Shown piece by piece: positions 11,361 to 23,583 of a stretch of DNA of 64,000 nt. Where the stretch lies: NCBI GenBank assembly GCA_963678675.1, contig OY783195.1, positions 1,684,001 through 1,748,000 of the forward strand, written 5' to 3'. The stretch is from Xiphydria camelus (Eukaryota > Arthropoda > Insecta > Hymenoptera > Xiphydriidae). Positions within the stretch are counted from its first letter, which is position 1. Each line of letters opens with the position of its first letter. The notes beneath the pieces were generated by a model. It saw only the letters and a list, made by a program, of their open reading frames with translations. It was not told where the DNA came from and did not search any database. A program made the translations under genes and the position numbers.

Positions 11361-12230
11361 TGCGCGTTTACTCACGAGAATGCAGCCGCGCGTGGATCAT
11401 AGAGTGTCGCGTAAATTATACGTTCTTGCAGCGATGGGGGTAGGGCGAGTATTCGTATCACTGGGTCATTCCGTCGGACCCTCCCCCAGATTCGAAGAAA
11501 CGAAGCCGTCACGCGCAGCGGAAGTCGATCGACGCGGTACGATCGATGACGAGGGAGTCTACTTATGGTAGAGGCACCTATACGGTGCGTTCGATATACG
11601 TGCGTAACAGCGCGTTCTCGGCTTGAAAAGCGACACCCGCGAGGGCATATCGGAAGAAAACTGTGACAATGAGAAAATGATTAAAGTTTATCCGTACATC
11701 GATCTATTTTCGCAACGATAAAACCGAAAGAAAATCATAATTCGAACGTGTTTTCGATATCTCGGCTGACGCACGCACCCAGGGATGCAAATAACGAAGG
11801 CTGCGTAATATCGGGAAAAAAATCGGTAGATAAGAAAATTGCCACCAGCTGACAATTCGTAAACAGGCCCGCCGACATAGCGAGCGGTCGGTTGGCAAAT
11901 GTTTCTCGTTCAGCAATTCTTGTCGGATATTCACCTGCGAGATTGTCATTCGAATCTCCACGGGGAAAAGGTATTAGACATTTTTAATGTGTCCTAGTAA
12001 AAGGGCACCTCTAGGTGAAAAATTAAATTTTTCAATAGTTTCACCTCTAGGAGCCCTGTTACCGGGATATATTAAAAATTTATGGATTTTCTCACGATTT
12101 CTTACTATTCTTCTTCTCCGTGTCTAATTTTGGATAAGTAAAGTACGATGAAATACATTCAGTGAACGATCTTCGATTTTATCGTAGCTGCTGCCCAAAG
12201 GAAAGGGACAACTCTGCTTCCCTTGTAGAC
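11361..12230. other. No gene seen; family M fragment
   Basis: A short palindromic repeat at about 11966-12125 (GGGAAAAGGTATTAGACATT to TTACTATTCTTCTTCTCCGT) is a copy of family M. A minus-strand frame of 85 codons (11961-11704) is not recognisable. Confidence 0.45.
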
Positions 12231-12467
12231 ATACACGGAAAAAAATTAATTACAGCATTTACAAAGTTTGTAGTAAATTTCGGGACAAGGATTATTATTA
12301 CGATAATTGCAATTTTAGTAAAAATTGTAGTAAATCTTGTGGAAGTTGTAAACGTTGCTGTAAAATTTATACTAAAATTGTAACTATCGTAACACTAAAT
12401 TGGCCTTGTCCCGAAAATTACCATACACTTTATAAATGCTATGATTACTTTTCTTCCGAGCATGTAT
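12231..12467. repeat. MITE family B, copy 2
   Basis: A palindrome from ACACGGAAAAAAATTAATTA to TGATTACTTTTCTTCCGAGC. Both arms carry the AATTTCGGGACAAGG motif (GGCCTTGTCCCGAAAATT on the right), exactly as in copy 1. Confidence 0.85.
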
Positions 12468-13349
12468 ATTTGGTTTTACGTAATTTCTCTACAGGGGACA
12501 TACCCACGCGAACTAGAGCAGCGCGGAGAGATAATAAACGCGCGTCTTTCAATAACGAGAATAGAAGATATAAATGGAAGCGCATCAAAGGGGAGCGCGA
12601 AAATTAACATCACCTTCGAATGCGTTACATTCTATACATAGGACGCGATCGAAAGGTAAAATACCTCGCGTACGACGAGGAGAGGAGTAAACCCATCGAA
12701 TCGATCGACCCGACGACTCTATAAGCGGCTAAATATAGAGCGAGCGTTGGGACAACATTGGCCCGACCTACACACTAATTACGAGGCAAATATCCCGACT
12801 CCAATTAAGCTCGCTCGCGCAACGAGAGCGCTCGTACACGAGATGAATTACGCGGTTAGTGTCAAACGGACCACCGCGATCGCATGTTACGACTCTCGCG
12901 AGTTTGTGCAGCCGGTGGTTGCACCGCGAGGGAAAGAGAATTGCAATAGCGACCGTGGAAAAGTACTTGATGAAATGAACGTCAATTAACGTACGTTCGT
13001 CTTAACATTTCTCATAGTCGTTTCTACAACGAGACAACGAAGTGGCCGAGTAAAGTTGCAATTAAGTTTTCCAATAATTTAACCAGAAATAGTGATCGAG
13101 TTTGGCACCACCCATAATTCAATGGTGGGGTAGTATTCATAGTCGCTACTTATAAATAAGCATGAACTCAAGTCTGCATTGGAAGTCACTTATTGATCGA
13201 AACGGCGACTTGAGTCTCGTGCTTATATATAAGTTTCCACTATAAATATGGGCCTATAGTTATTCTAAGCAGTGAGATTTTGGTGATAGTAGCAAGAGAT
13301 CAGAGTTGTTGCTATCAGGTCCACCTACAGCACAATGAGAGACAAATTT
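12468..13349. other. No gene seen
   Basis: A CpG-rich part near 12480-12960 with short frames is followed by AT-richer DNA containing a small imperfect hairpin around 13150-13240 (ACTTATAAATAAGCATGAAC mirrored by TGCTTATATATAAGTTTCC). Confidence 0.4.
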
Positions 13350-13565
13350 AATAGATTAAACTAAATATTTATTTGAATATTACTAGCTAAATACATATTT
13401 TATTGGCTCAAGTAATATTAATTTGTCCCAATAAAATGTTTTATTGGCTTAAGTTGATATAGTTGTCTGAGAAAAATATTTTATTCGGACAAATAAATAT
13501 TACTTGAGCTGATAAAATATTTAGTCAGTAGGTAATATGCAAATAAGCGTTTAATTGATTTAACT
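13350..13565. repeat. AT-rich imperfect palindrome
   Basis: TTGGCTCAAGTAATATTAAT is mirrored by AAATATTACTTGAGCTGATA. The outer arms (AGATTAAACTAAATATTTAT and AATTGATTTAACTAAATTTT) pair loosely. It is probably an old MITE. Confidence 0.55.
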
Positions 13566-13689
13566 AAATTTTTCTCTCAAGACATGGTCGATAAATGTTC
13601 CAAATGCTGCATTCAGGGTCTGTCAAATCATAAATATGGTAATGGCAATCAGGACATTTCAACTTTACGATTATGGTTGATTTTACTAC

Positions 13690-14155
13690 GCCGAGAGAAT
13701 AATTGATTACTAATTAATAAATGTAATTTCAAATACCGCGAAATAAATATTTCGTTGGAACGAGAAAATATATGCAAATTACTAAAATGTCTATTTCATT
13801 CAAAGCAATTGCCTCGAAAGATCTAATTGTGCCAAATAAATATCATAATACCTGACGAATACACTGAAAGAAATAAATGGCGAATCCAAGTAAACGGTTT
13901 TGTTGGCTCTACTCATGTCGATGGTTTAGCACTTGAGTCAAGTAATGTTTGCTTGGATTTAGTCATTCTTCTTTCATTTAAACAAATATTACTTGACTCA
14001 AGTGGACCGTCGCCACGAATAGTGCCAAGAAAGCTATTTGCCTGGATTCGCCGTTTATTTTTCTCCGCGTATTTACCTGGATCAACAAAATCGTTATTTC
14101 GCCATATTCAAATAAACATTTATCAACTCCAAGTAAACTCTTTTCTCGGTATACC
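13690..14155. repeat. MITE family C, copy 3, split by another palindromic element
   Basis: The outer arms GAGAGAATAATTGATTACTA and TCAACTCCAAGTAAACTCTT are family C. The insert at about 13862-14078 has its own inverted ends, CACTGAAAGAAATAAATGGC and CCGTTTATTTTTCTCCGCGT, and inner arms with GACTCAAGT/ACTTGAGTC. Confidence 0.7.
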
Positions 14156-14412
14156 CATTTTCCTTTCAGTGCGGGAAACCCGAATTCCGGCTCGGCTTCG
14201 AAAGACGTACGCCGACGTGATTTTGCACTTAACGCGCAACGTCACATTCGGATCGACGGACAACTACAAACGGGCGATTTCAAAAGTGGAACGAGGACAT
14301 TCGGGCGTAGCCGCGGTGCCGCCGTACATTCGTACGCCTGTACACCGGGAAACGCATTCCGCGGAACGATCGATGCGAGCGAGGAAAATACACCAGGTCG
14401 CGAGCGCCTTAC

Positions 14413-14958
14413 CTGCGGGCGCGCGCGTGCGATCTTCCTGGAGAACCGTCTACTGACGCGTACGGTGTTCCTGATGTTCTGCTGCTGCGACGGCGGAGGC
14501 GGCTGCGGCTGCTGCGATCTCCGCTCGTTGTTGCAGTCCTTCGCGCCGACGTGCGTCCGTATCGTCACCGGCGGCTCCCGGTGACTCTTGGTGCGCCGCA
14601 GCAGCCGGCGCACGGTGTTCTTCACGGTGGCCGCTATGTGGGTCCCTCCGCCGCCGTCGCCGTCGCCGCCACCCTCGTTCATCGTCTTGTAGTCGACCTT
14701 CTTCACGGCGGTGGGCGCGGGCGCCACCCGGCGACCCCCGGACTCCACCACGTACATCGCGGCGACTCCGGCGTACGGCGCGATCCTCGCCGCGTTCTCG
14801 GCGCTCGACGCGGCGTGGACGGGTCCGCCCTCGGCGCCGGGGGGAGCCTCAACGGCGGCGGAGCGTCTCTCTACGCGGAGATTCTTGATAAAGTTGCAGA
14901 TCCGGGGGAGGAAGTAGATCTCCGAGTTGGCGCCGCTTCGCGATTGGCGTGGATGCAT
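14413..14958 (-). CDS. Probable N-terminal coding exon of an unidentified protein (182 codons)
   Basis: An ATG at 14958 opens a frame of 182 codons. It closes at a very good donor, CGCAG|GTAAGG (exon end 14413), in phase 0. The predicted segment begins with a hydrophobic patch (IYFLPRICNFIKNL). It continues with an Ala/Gly/Pro-rich part, a Gly/Asp run, a basic part (NTVRRLLRRTKSHREPP), a Gln/Pro run and a second basic part (NTVRVSRRFSRKIARARPQ). The related motifs NTVRRLLRR and NTVRVSRRFSRK suggest real protein and not chance. I do not recognise the family, and no later exon could be identified to the left, so the rest would lie beyond a long intron or outside the window. Against it stands the high GC content, which also makes a 305-codon frame on the opposite strand (14551-15468). 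Confidence 0.5.
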
Positions 14959-17500
14959 CGGAGGTGGACACGAGGAAGAAGCCGCGTTCTCGATCCGGGT
15001 TCGGAGATTGTTCGAAAGGGGCGTGGCACCGTTACAAGTATTTCGGAAAGAATTTACCCGCGGGTCTCTTCGCTTCGACGTCTCTTATCCGCGGGGCGAC
15101 CTCGAGGAGCGAAGGTAGACCGCCCGGAAAATGCTGTTCGGCGAACGCACGGCGGAGACTATCGGTGTTCGCTCGGACAATCGTCTGCGGTCTCCGCATC
15201 CGCGTCGATCAGACGCACTGTCGAGATCGACAGAAATTCCGCGCTCTGTCCGATTTGCTGCCGAAGGAATCCGAACAGGAGCGGCTCTCCGTCGGAAAAT
15301 TCCAGGCCGGAGAACCACGTGGACTCGGGAGAGTCGATCGCCCTTTCAGGGCGCGCGCACGCGTACTGTTCACTTACCACACTCGACACGCCGAGCGACC
15401 GCGGCGGCGAGGTGTCGGCGTGGAATGCCGTGCGTCTCTCGTGCAGTGATTCAGGTTCGCCTCGATGACGCAATTCTCTCCTCCGGCAGGTACTGCACGC
15501 CGTCGTTCTTCGACGCCAATCCCATGCCGCTCGGTTTCTTCTCTCCGCGCGATTCCGTTCGAATTTCGCCGCCCGTACGGGATTGTCTCTTTATACGGGA
15601 GCCGCGAGGCGCGCGATTCGGAATTTTAATCGACGCGGAAGTCGACACACGCGCCCGCGTGTAACGCACGTATGGAGTATTTGAGCTCCGCGTCTAGTTT
15701 GGCGGCACGTTCGATGCCTATATCCTAATAGCGTGACATCATCGTCCTTCTCCTCGTGGCGAGACTGGCTTCTCTTTACGCGCTCGCCCGGTCGAATCAG
15801 AGGGCGTCGCGTCTGAGATTCGCGCTGATGCGCACGTTCTCTGGTAACGCAGTCTGCTGCGAGTCGTCAGCACGAAGGATTTCAAAGAAAAACTTGCAAT
15901 TTTTCTCGCGCGAGCGATCAGAATTTCAGCGATCTTGCGAAAAATATCTGACGAGTAACTTGCATTTTTTCTCCGAACAAGCGATACAATTTCAGCATTT
16001 TTATGGGAAGTTCTTACAAGATTTGCTAATGAAGGATGTGCGAGAACTGCAGCTGACTTGCTGCATTATCTTGCGAAAAGCTTCCAAAAGCCAATTAGTT
16101 TTCTACCTTCCCCTTCTTTACGATGTATTTGCGCAGGACGATTACTAGGGTTGCTCGGATCCTTTATCTCCTCGCTCGGCAAAGAGTCGGAGATCCCGAT
16201 GCGTTTCCAACGCGTCCGCGTTACGTACAGGGTGCGTCGCGAGTCCGGGGTGTTGGTAATGGCAACAAAGACGATCCTCGCCACGCGAGTTGATCTCCTT
16301 GAGAAGAGAACTCCTATCCGTCGCGTCGCACGTTGGCGTATCACGTATCCTTGCCCACTTGTTTTCCGCCCGGGAGATTCGTCGTCGCGCGTTCACCGGG
16401 CCGCAGACGGAACGCGCATCCTCCTCGCGGCGTCATCGGCCGTACGAAATAATAACGCGTACGCGCGGTCAACGTTTGCCGTATTTACGAATTCACGCGG
16501 CGTGCGATCTTCGCGCACGTGTATGAGAGACGCACGTGTGCGTGTGTCTCGTGCGCAGGCGGGAAGAGCCGAACGGTGCGCCTGTTCTGTCCCTCTATTC
16601 GTCTCTTATCCACGGGCGAAACTATTACACGTCGGGGACTTCTTAATGCGGTTAGCGTAAACGAATTAGCGCGTTGCGTGTCGCATCGGAGAGGCGAGAA
16701 CGAGGTGAGGAATTCGTTTGTGTACGTCGCACGCGCACACCCACGGATACACACACTCGAGACACTGTCCAAAGAGAGAAGAAAAAGGAAGAGAAAGAGG
16801 AAGAGAAAGAGGAAGAGAAAGAGAGAGCGAAGGAGAGCACGCGCGCGTACGATGAACCGAATCGAATGACGATCGTACGTAGCACCGATGACAATGCTAC
16901 TCGATCGCCGGCCTGGTGAGAACTGATTGCGCGCTGCGCGCGGCAGTCGAGCCTTCGTGGCTGGAGCCGAGCGGAGCCGAACGCGCGTAGCGTGGAGATG
17001 GGAGGAGAGGGGAAGAACGGAGCGCGCAGGCAGGACTCGTTCGCGTGCGCGTGTATGTCTCTCGTTGTGAATGTGTGACACGTGGGGCGCATCGTGGTGT
17101 CTAGTAAAGTGTAGCGTGCGTGTACATAGGTATTCTATACGGGAGCTTGAGCCGTCCGTTATACGAGAAAAGGAATATAATAAGATTGCGATTCGCTGAA
17201 TTCTGATATACGGCATGTACGATTGGCTGAAAATCTTGCGCCTCGTTCTTTTCATCGTGCGATGGACTTTAACTCTTCGTCGAGCGCAATCGGAAAATCA
17301 CGAGTTGAGGCGGAATGTATACGATGGAATCATGCGTGGAATATTTTAATTAAGATGCAATGATGATGATAGATAACATGCGAAAATTTTAAAAATATAT
17401 TTACAAACTGATAACAAAAAATTATGAAATATAAGGTAATTTGTTCTCCGTGAAGAAAACAGAACATAACAAAAATACAATTAAAACACGACTGACGAAA
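14959..17500. other. CpG-rich stretch upstream of the minus-strand exon; likely promoter and 5' region
   Basis: The DNA is CpG-rich to about 17100, with many overlapping Arg-rich frames on both strands and no recognisable product. A run of almost pure purine on the plus strand (about 16770-16835, GAGAAAGAGGAA units) gives a polypyrimidine run on the minus strand. The position upstream of the exon at 14958 makes a promoter or untranslated exon plausible. Confidence 0.35.
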
Positions 17501-17504
17501 TCTT

Positions 17505-17800
17505 GTGATACTACACGGGAAAAAAGCATATTAATACTAGATAATAAATTTGACATTTTGGGGAAGGCATTGCGTACATTGCTTTACTATATGACAACAA
17601 TTTACATACGTTCAGTGAAGTTTACTGGATGTATGTCCATCGTTGTCATACAGTAAAGCACAATGAACGCAATACTTTCCCCAAAATCTAGCACTCTAAT
17701 AATTAACATACATTTATTTGGCCCAATGAAATATTTCTCTCTTTCGCCATAAACAAGTATACATTTATTAACTACAAGAAAAACTCTTATCAAGTGTAGC
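17505..17800. repeat. MITE family C, copy 4, containing a long hairpin
   Basis: The left edge is CACGGGAAAAAAGCATATTA and the right arm is TTTCGCCATAAACAAGTATA followed by ATTAACTACAAGAAAAACTC. Inside, 17555-17687 forms a separate palindrome: TTTGGGGAAGGCATTGCGTA pairs with GAACGCAATACTTTCCCCAA, and TTGCTTTACTATATGACAAC pairs with GTTGTCATACAGTAAAGCAC. Confidence 0.7.
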
Positions 17801-18103
17801 TAACAAACGCGTACGGATGTCGTATACGAATTCACGGAGCGTGCGACGCGTGCAGTTGCGCATGCCCCGCGAGTGTCTACCGAATAGAAATTGAAAGCGG
17901 ACAATCGAGCGCACTGTTGCACCGCGCCGCGGCTTGCTGCCGTAGGAGAGAGAACGAACGTGTGTCAATGCGAGCGGATGCATGCGGAGGTGTACGCGCA
18001 CGTTTCTTTCACGTGACCCGCGACTGCACTCACATCATCGGGGCTGCTTGCGTGCACTCGTGTAAACAATGATTTAGGAGTATCGAGAAACGTATACATA
18101 ATG
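17801..18103. other. No gene seen
   Basis: Moderately GC-rich, with only short frames. Confidence 0.4.
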
Positions 18104-18480
18104 TACACTGGGAGAAATAATTGCTGGTGCTACCAAAATGTTTTCTTCAATTAGAAAAATGATACAGGGTAACCTACCCGATAGATGAACTTCTAAGCAA
18201 ACGACAAAATTCTGTAGATGGACAGAATTTGGTATTTGAAAAGCATCGAAGTGCTCATTTACTGGAGGTGTACATCTATTGGGTAGGTTACCCTGATTTC
18301 AGGATCGAACCATGATTTTCTTCGTGCAAGACAATATTTGATAGGCTCGAGTAATTGATACTTTTTCGGTAGAAAGAATTTCTTGGTCCCATTTGAATCA
18401 AGAATATATATTCTTCGGTCAAGAATTTGTGTTCTTAAAAATTTGTAAGACTATGTTCTTGATTCAGGAATCATTTTTAT
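18104..18480. repeat. MITE family L, copy 1, with a nested hairpin element
   Basis: The left end CACTGGGAGAAATAATTGCT and body ATTTCTTGGTCCCATTTGAA, AGAATATATATTCTT match the element at 39414-39709. A second inverted repeat lies inside at 18163-18297, with ends TACAGGGTAACCTACCCGAT and TTGGGTAGGTTACCCTGAT. Confidence 0.65.
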
Positions 18481-19096
18481 ATGTTATATATATCTGCATC
18501 GATGAATTTTCGGGAGAATGTTTTAGATATTTTGATCTCTTTATCGCGTATATTACAGCTATATGTATTCGATAAATAAATCTGGAAGTCGATTGCTTCT
18601 TATAAATTATTTTACGCGACTGAAATTGTTTTCCCTCAAAAAATCCCTAATATTTCCATTGACTACTATTCCGTTAGCCGACTGCGCGATGCAATTCCGA
18701 TGCGGTCGTTGCGAATCGCGAAATGCATTCGTCTATATACGTTGATGCATCGAAAAACTTTCGACGTTCGTGACTCATATGGAAGAGTGCGAATTCAATC
18801 GGACGATCATTGGCGAACAAAGTATAACGATTCTTCCTGGAAGCCACTAGTGACATAACATCGATGACTCGTTCGCCAAAATTATGATGTGTGCGTAATC
18901 AACGTGCCTCCAGGGACGATTTCTAACGCTATACACATACGGATTGGTGACATCGTCACTCCGAATCGAGTTTTCCCTCGTGCGACCGCGTTAGCATTGG
19001 AAAACGATCAATTGAATAAGATAATCGCAGGAATATTCGTGAAAATTTCGAAATCCAGAAAATAATCAATACCATGATGTACGAACGTACGTGCTG
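18481..19096. other. No gene seen
   Basis: Mixed AT-rich sequence with no frame above about 60 codons and no clear repeat. Confidence 0.45.
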
Positions 19097-19456
19097 CACT
19101 GAGAAAAAAAATTGGTTGAATCGATTTACTTGGTTTGAATTATTTCAAACAATAAGTATTTTCTTAATTTGGATAATTGTGTTCAATCCAATATCCGTTT
19201 TACTTGGCCAAAATCTAACCAAAATCCTGGAGACCATAACCAAACCGTTTGGTGAAATATACTTTCTGGTCAGAATAACTGCACGAGAAAAAATTAATCG
19301 TAGCGTTTAAAAAGTTTGTGGTGAATTTCAGGACAAACCTGATTTATCATTACGATAGCCACAATTTTGGTAAAAATAATAAATTTGGTAGAATAACTAA
19401 ATTCGTTTAACCAGACACGTTTCGTTACTTTATCTAGTTTATTTTTCTCAGTGTGT
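19097..19456. repeat. MITE family E, copy 1, with half a family B element inside
   Basis: The ends are CACTGAGAAAAAAATTGGTT and TTATTTTTCTCAGTGTG. The body has AACCAAACCGTTTGGTGAAA. At about 19281-19390 one arm of family B is inserted (CACGAGAAAAAATTAATCGT, then AATTTCAGGACAA). Confidence 0.7.
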
Positions 19457-20994
19457 CACCTATGAGTTCCCAGCTCGCGGAAGAGGACACAATCGAATAA
19501 TCGAATAAAAGAAAAGAAGAGCTGCGCTCGGCAGGTTGCGGCGAGAAGCACCTATGCGCGCACACACCCGCGGTGCAACGAGGGAAGGATACTTCGCGTA
19601 GGTCGACTACTATACACGTATCGTTCATCGCGCTAACGACGACGAACCCAACCACCCGTACCGCGCTCTTATAAAACCGTAATCCGTTTAACGTGACATG
19701 AGATTGCGTAACGTCGCAGTCATTTTTGCACGATTGCGCGCTTTTTACAAGAGCGCAGCCTTGGCGGGTCTGTTAATATATAGAGTCTCGCAAATAGAGA
19801 AGAGCGCAGCGGCGAAGCAATGTTTCCAAATTCGGGGGATTTTGCAGGCTCTCCAGGTACCATTTTTCAAGGTTTTTAAAAACTAAATATTGCAATTTGC
19901 TAAAAAAAAAGAAATAAAACGAGTGCTTAAGACTAAAGGGTGGGAGTGGAACCTCTTGATTTATAAAATTGTATAATGAAATCTCGGCGAGAAGCTTCGA
20001 ACTATAAGCCCGTTTAAATGAACACATCGTCTCAACACATTCGTTTGCCTTTGTCTTTTGGTCCAGATGCGCTTAAAAAAATCCAAGTTTTCGAAATAAA
20101 ATGAAGGGTTTTCCCAGGATTTTTCAAGGCTCTTAAAAATTTCAAGTTTTATGGGATTCAAAGATCGTTGGCCACCCTGATCAGAGATTTACGGAGAAAA
20201 TTGAATAGAAATAATCATAAAATCATAAAAAATAGTAGTAATCATCAAAATTTGAATGATCATTACCATGTTGCACATTATCCAACACAATATTATCGAA
20301 GCTCTCATTATTCTGGCATAGCAATCGTTATCATTAAATTTTCATCTCGAATATCGCGCTGTCTTTACTACGATGCAAATATTGCGAAAACAGTTTGCAT
20401 CGCTGCCGGAGATAATGAACAGTATCGTACGACATTTATTGTCAGTTTATTCGAAGGCTCGCAATGTATAACGACAATTTCTCAATACATCGTCGAAGAT
20501 GAGAAAAAAAAATCAATCTTGGAAGGAAAATTACAAATAATCGACTCGCCGCGGCCTGCCAATCACCTTCGCGCGATATACAGCCGCTTGTTTATCGTTT
20601 TCGATTGCGGCGTATCGGTGTCATTACTGCTGCAACTTTCTCTCTATTTCCCGTTTCCCTCGCGCGGGCTTCTCTCATGGTTAAAGTATTTCTGCGCGCA
20701 GCGTTCGGTCGCTCTCGTTGCGATAAATTTGTGCTCCTACTTTTCCTTTCCTCTATTATTCCGTTACCTTGCTTCTTCCGTCCTCCTTTTTTCCCTACTT
20801 TACCTCGCGACTATTTCAAAACCAATGTGCGCGCGCGTGCACGAGAAAAAAACGATAAAGATCTACTCCGAATTGACTTCACTCCAAACCCTACGATTCG
20901 GTTCTCTTACTGATTTATCTTACTGTAAATTTGAAAGATTTGGATAGAATTATTTACTCCGTATTTTTTCATTAAAAATGTTCCACCTTATGTA
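19457..20994. other. No gene seen
   Basis: A 259-codon plus-strand frame (20168-20947) starts in AT-rich DNA and ends in a family G fragment (about 20925-20980). Its product has no domain and changes composition along its length, so I do not call it. Shorter frames are equally unsupported. Confidence 0.45.
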
Positions 20995-21247
20995 CACCGA
21001 GAAAACAATTTATTCGTAGTTAAGAAATGTTTGTTTGAAATGGCAAAATAAACGTTTCATCGGACCAAGTAAATATTCGTTAATTGTTACAATATTTTGT
21101 TTGGAGCAATTCAATCCTATGAGGCGACGTTCGAATAAAGTAAACATTTTAATAATTAAACTATATTTCCTTGTCCAAATGAAATATTTATTTCGCCGTG
21201 TTCAAAATTACATTTATACTAACTATTAATAAATTGTTTTCTCGGTG
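20995..21247. repeat. MITE family C, copy 5
   Basis: A palindrome from CACCGAGAAAACAATTTATT to ATAAATTGTTTTCTCGGTG, about 253 bp. The inner family C motifs (TAAACGTTTCATCGGACCAA and TTCCTTGTCCAAATGAAATA) are mirrored. Family K sequence (ATGGCGCTATTCTGTACGAA) begins directly after it at 21249. Confidence 0.8.
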
Positions 21248-23077
21248 AATGGCGCTATTCTGTACGAAATGTAAGCGCTACACAGTTTTTTCATATATCT
21301 GATATTCCCAACAATTTTTAAGGCCATATGTTCTTGGTTCGAGAACAATTTTTTCGACACCAGTAATTATTTCGTCGACTTTTCATTCGCGCTATCGTTC
21401 GAGACCCACTCGTCTCACCTACGCACACACACACTCGCGTATGAACGAGGCGCAGCGTCCGCGTCGAAAGAATTGACCCCGCGTCGAGTGGGTCGCGCTA
21501 TCGCAGGATGCACCCGGGACGCCCGCCGGACAATTGATTCACCTTTGCGACGCTGCGCCACCATTTATGGTGACGCCGCTCTCGTGCGTCCTATATACGC
21601 GTTACATATGTACGAAACACCTATGCGACTCGGCGCGCGCGAACGGATCTCTCTCCGCGACGCGAGGTGCGCGCGCAGGACAAGTTGCCGACTCGTTGCA
21701 ACGCTGATTCGCCTGTATGCACCGATGCGGATATACGCACACGCATTTATCGCGCGGCACATTCGATTCGGCCAATCGACGCGCGGGCGCAGTGCGTATA
21801 AACACGCCAGCGACTTGTTGATGGCGCAGCTTGACAAAGGCGCCGTAAGATTGCAGTCGAGTCGAGCGGAAAAAAAAGCACACGGAGAAAAGGAATTACA
21901 TTTCATGTAGGTACGCAAAATTTCAAGGCCTCTTAACGACCGTTTCAGTGAGATGTTTAATCGTAAACTATGACGCAAATGAGAACGCGCTCTGACACGA
22001 AGAAACGAGCATTCCATTTTCCCGCCAACTACTCATCGTCTACCGAGCAACGCGAGGTACGCGCGATTATACGGCATTCGATCGCCATCTGGCGTACCGC
22101 GTTGGAATCGCTCGCGTCGCTGCCACGATGCGAAGATATCGCGTATGTGATACGTATGCACGTGATCGATATGAGAAGTATTCGAGCGTGATACCCTCTT
22201 CCCTAGTTCATCGCTCTCATTTAGAAGGGTCTCGTAAATTTAGTCGTGGACCGATAACTCGTAGATGTCGGGAGGGAGGTGAAGTAAAATCAGATATTCG
22301 AGATTGCCCCTCGTCATCGCGATTTGTTACGGAGTATGAGGGCCAACTCGAGTATTCCGTTTTATCCCTGCTGTCCTGCGAGTAGATGGAAAAAATCGCA
22401 CCATACGTCGCATCGATTGCTATTACACAAGCGAGATCTACAAATTAAAGGCACTCTCTCTTATCAGGGGTATTAATCTTGGGAAATAAGAGAGAAAAAG
22501 AATCTCTGCTCCGATTAGATATGAGATAATTCAAGGAGAGACGCCGCCCTTCTGCAGACCCGCGGCTACTCTGGTTCCAGCGAGAGCTAGGTGCCAACTC
22601 GGATGTGACGTCTCTCGCTGATTAAGGGAAAATTAAGCGCCCACTCCGATCACGGTTATCTCGTTACGCGGCCACGTGACGTAGCGAAGAGTTTACGCTG
22701 GACTCGCGCGAACGCGGCGAGCTGAAATCGAGCTCAACAAAGAACAATTACGGAGGAGCGCGTGTCCGCGACGCGTGGATAGGAGTGGACGAAGGATAGT
22801 CGTTCCGCGCGCGCGCGATTCCGTCTTCCCTTTAATTGGTTACGATTGACCACCGCGAGCGTTCGCGGCCAACCGCGTTCCGAATGATCCGCGCGATAAG
22901 GTCTCGCGGTCCATCGAAACGATGCTGCGGTGGTTGCCGATCGATCATCTGGCGTGACTCGCGATATATGCAGATATTTCGGATCTCCTTCTACGTATCG
23001 TCGATGAATCTAGGCTTTTCGTAATCCGCGGAAAAAAAACGCGCTCTGATTGAAAAAAGTCTGTACTGAGGAGGCGC
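21248..23077. other. CpG-rich stretch, no gene recognised
   Basis: Between about 21400 and 22900 the DNA is CpG-rich, with frames up to 150 codons on both strands (for example 21473-21910 plus and 22017-21565 minus). They overlap each other and have Arg-rich products of no known family. An untranslated exon or promoter is possible. Confidence 0.35.
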
Positions 23078-23315
23078 ACAGAAAAAAAAGAATCAGTTGG
23101 ATCTACTGAAAATTACCTGCGGGTAAGCACAAGTAATTATTTATTTACATCAATGACATTTTTTAATACACATCAATCAGATATCTCTTTCTTACAATCA
23201 TGTGAAATAGTATGTGATTGCAAGGAAGAAATATCCAATTAATATTAGAAAGGATTTAATTCATCTAAATAAATAATTACTTGCGACCTCATAAGTAGTT
23301 TTTTTCTTTGTACCC
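23078..23315. repeat. MITE family D, copy 2 (complete)
   Basis: Ends are GCACAGAAAAAAAAGAATCA and AGTAGTTTTTTTCTTTGTAC. Both arms carry AAGTAATTATTTA/TAAATAATTACTTGCGACC. The centre has ATCATGTGAAATAGTATGTG flanked by complementary TTCTTACAA and TTGCAAGGAA motifs. Confidence 0.8.
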
Positions 23316-23583
23316 TTTCGAGATTTCTCCGAGTGTATAGGTACTTAATGTACCATTATTTGGTACAGTGATGTCATCGAGGAAGCGCGAAAGTGCGCAA
23401 CGACTCGATAGCGGTACCAATGTCATCTCGCCGAAGAGCTCGAGATCGAGAACCGAAAACCATGTTTGGCGCTCGGCCCCTACTCAAGGACTACGGGCGG
23501 CCGTATGCTCGTGTATGTGTATTTGAAGCAGTACCTGCCGCCCTGGTGGACCATACGCGCGAATAGTTATATCGCCTCTGGGT

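Noticed and set aside
14551..15468. Plus-strand open frame of 305 codons
   Set aside because: It lies opposite the better-supported minus-strand exon, has an Arg/Gly/Ala-rich product without domain, and long opposite frames are expected in such GC-rich DNA.
16485..17255. Minus-strand frame of 256 codons with a poly-Phe/Leu run
   Set aside because: The run comes from the purine-rich microsatellite on the other strand; the remainder is low in information.
20168..20947. Plus-strand open frame of 259 codons
   Set aside because: Composition shifts along the frame, its end lies in a dispersed repeat, and no domain or splice context supports it.
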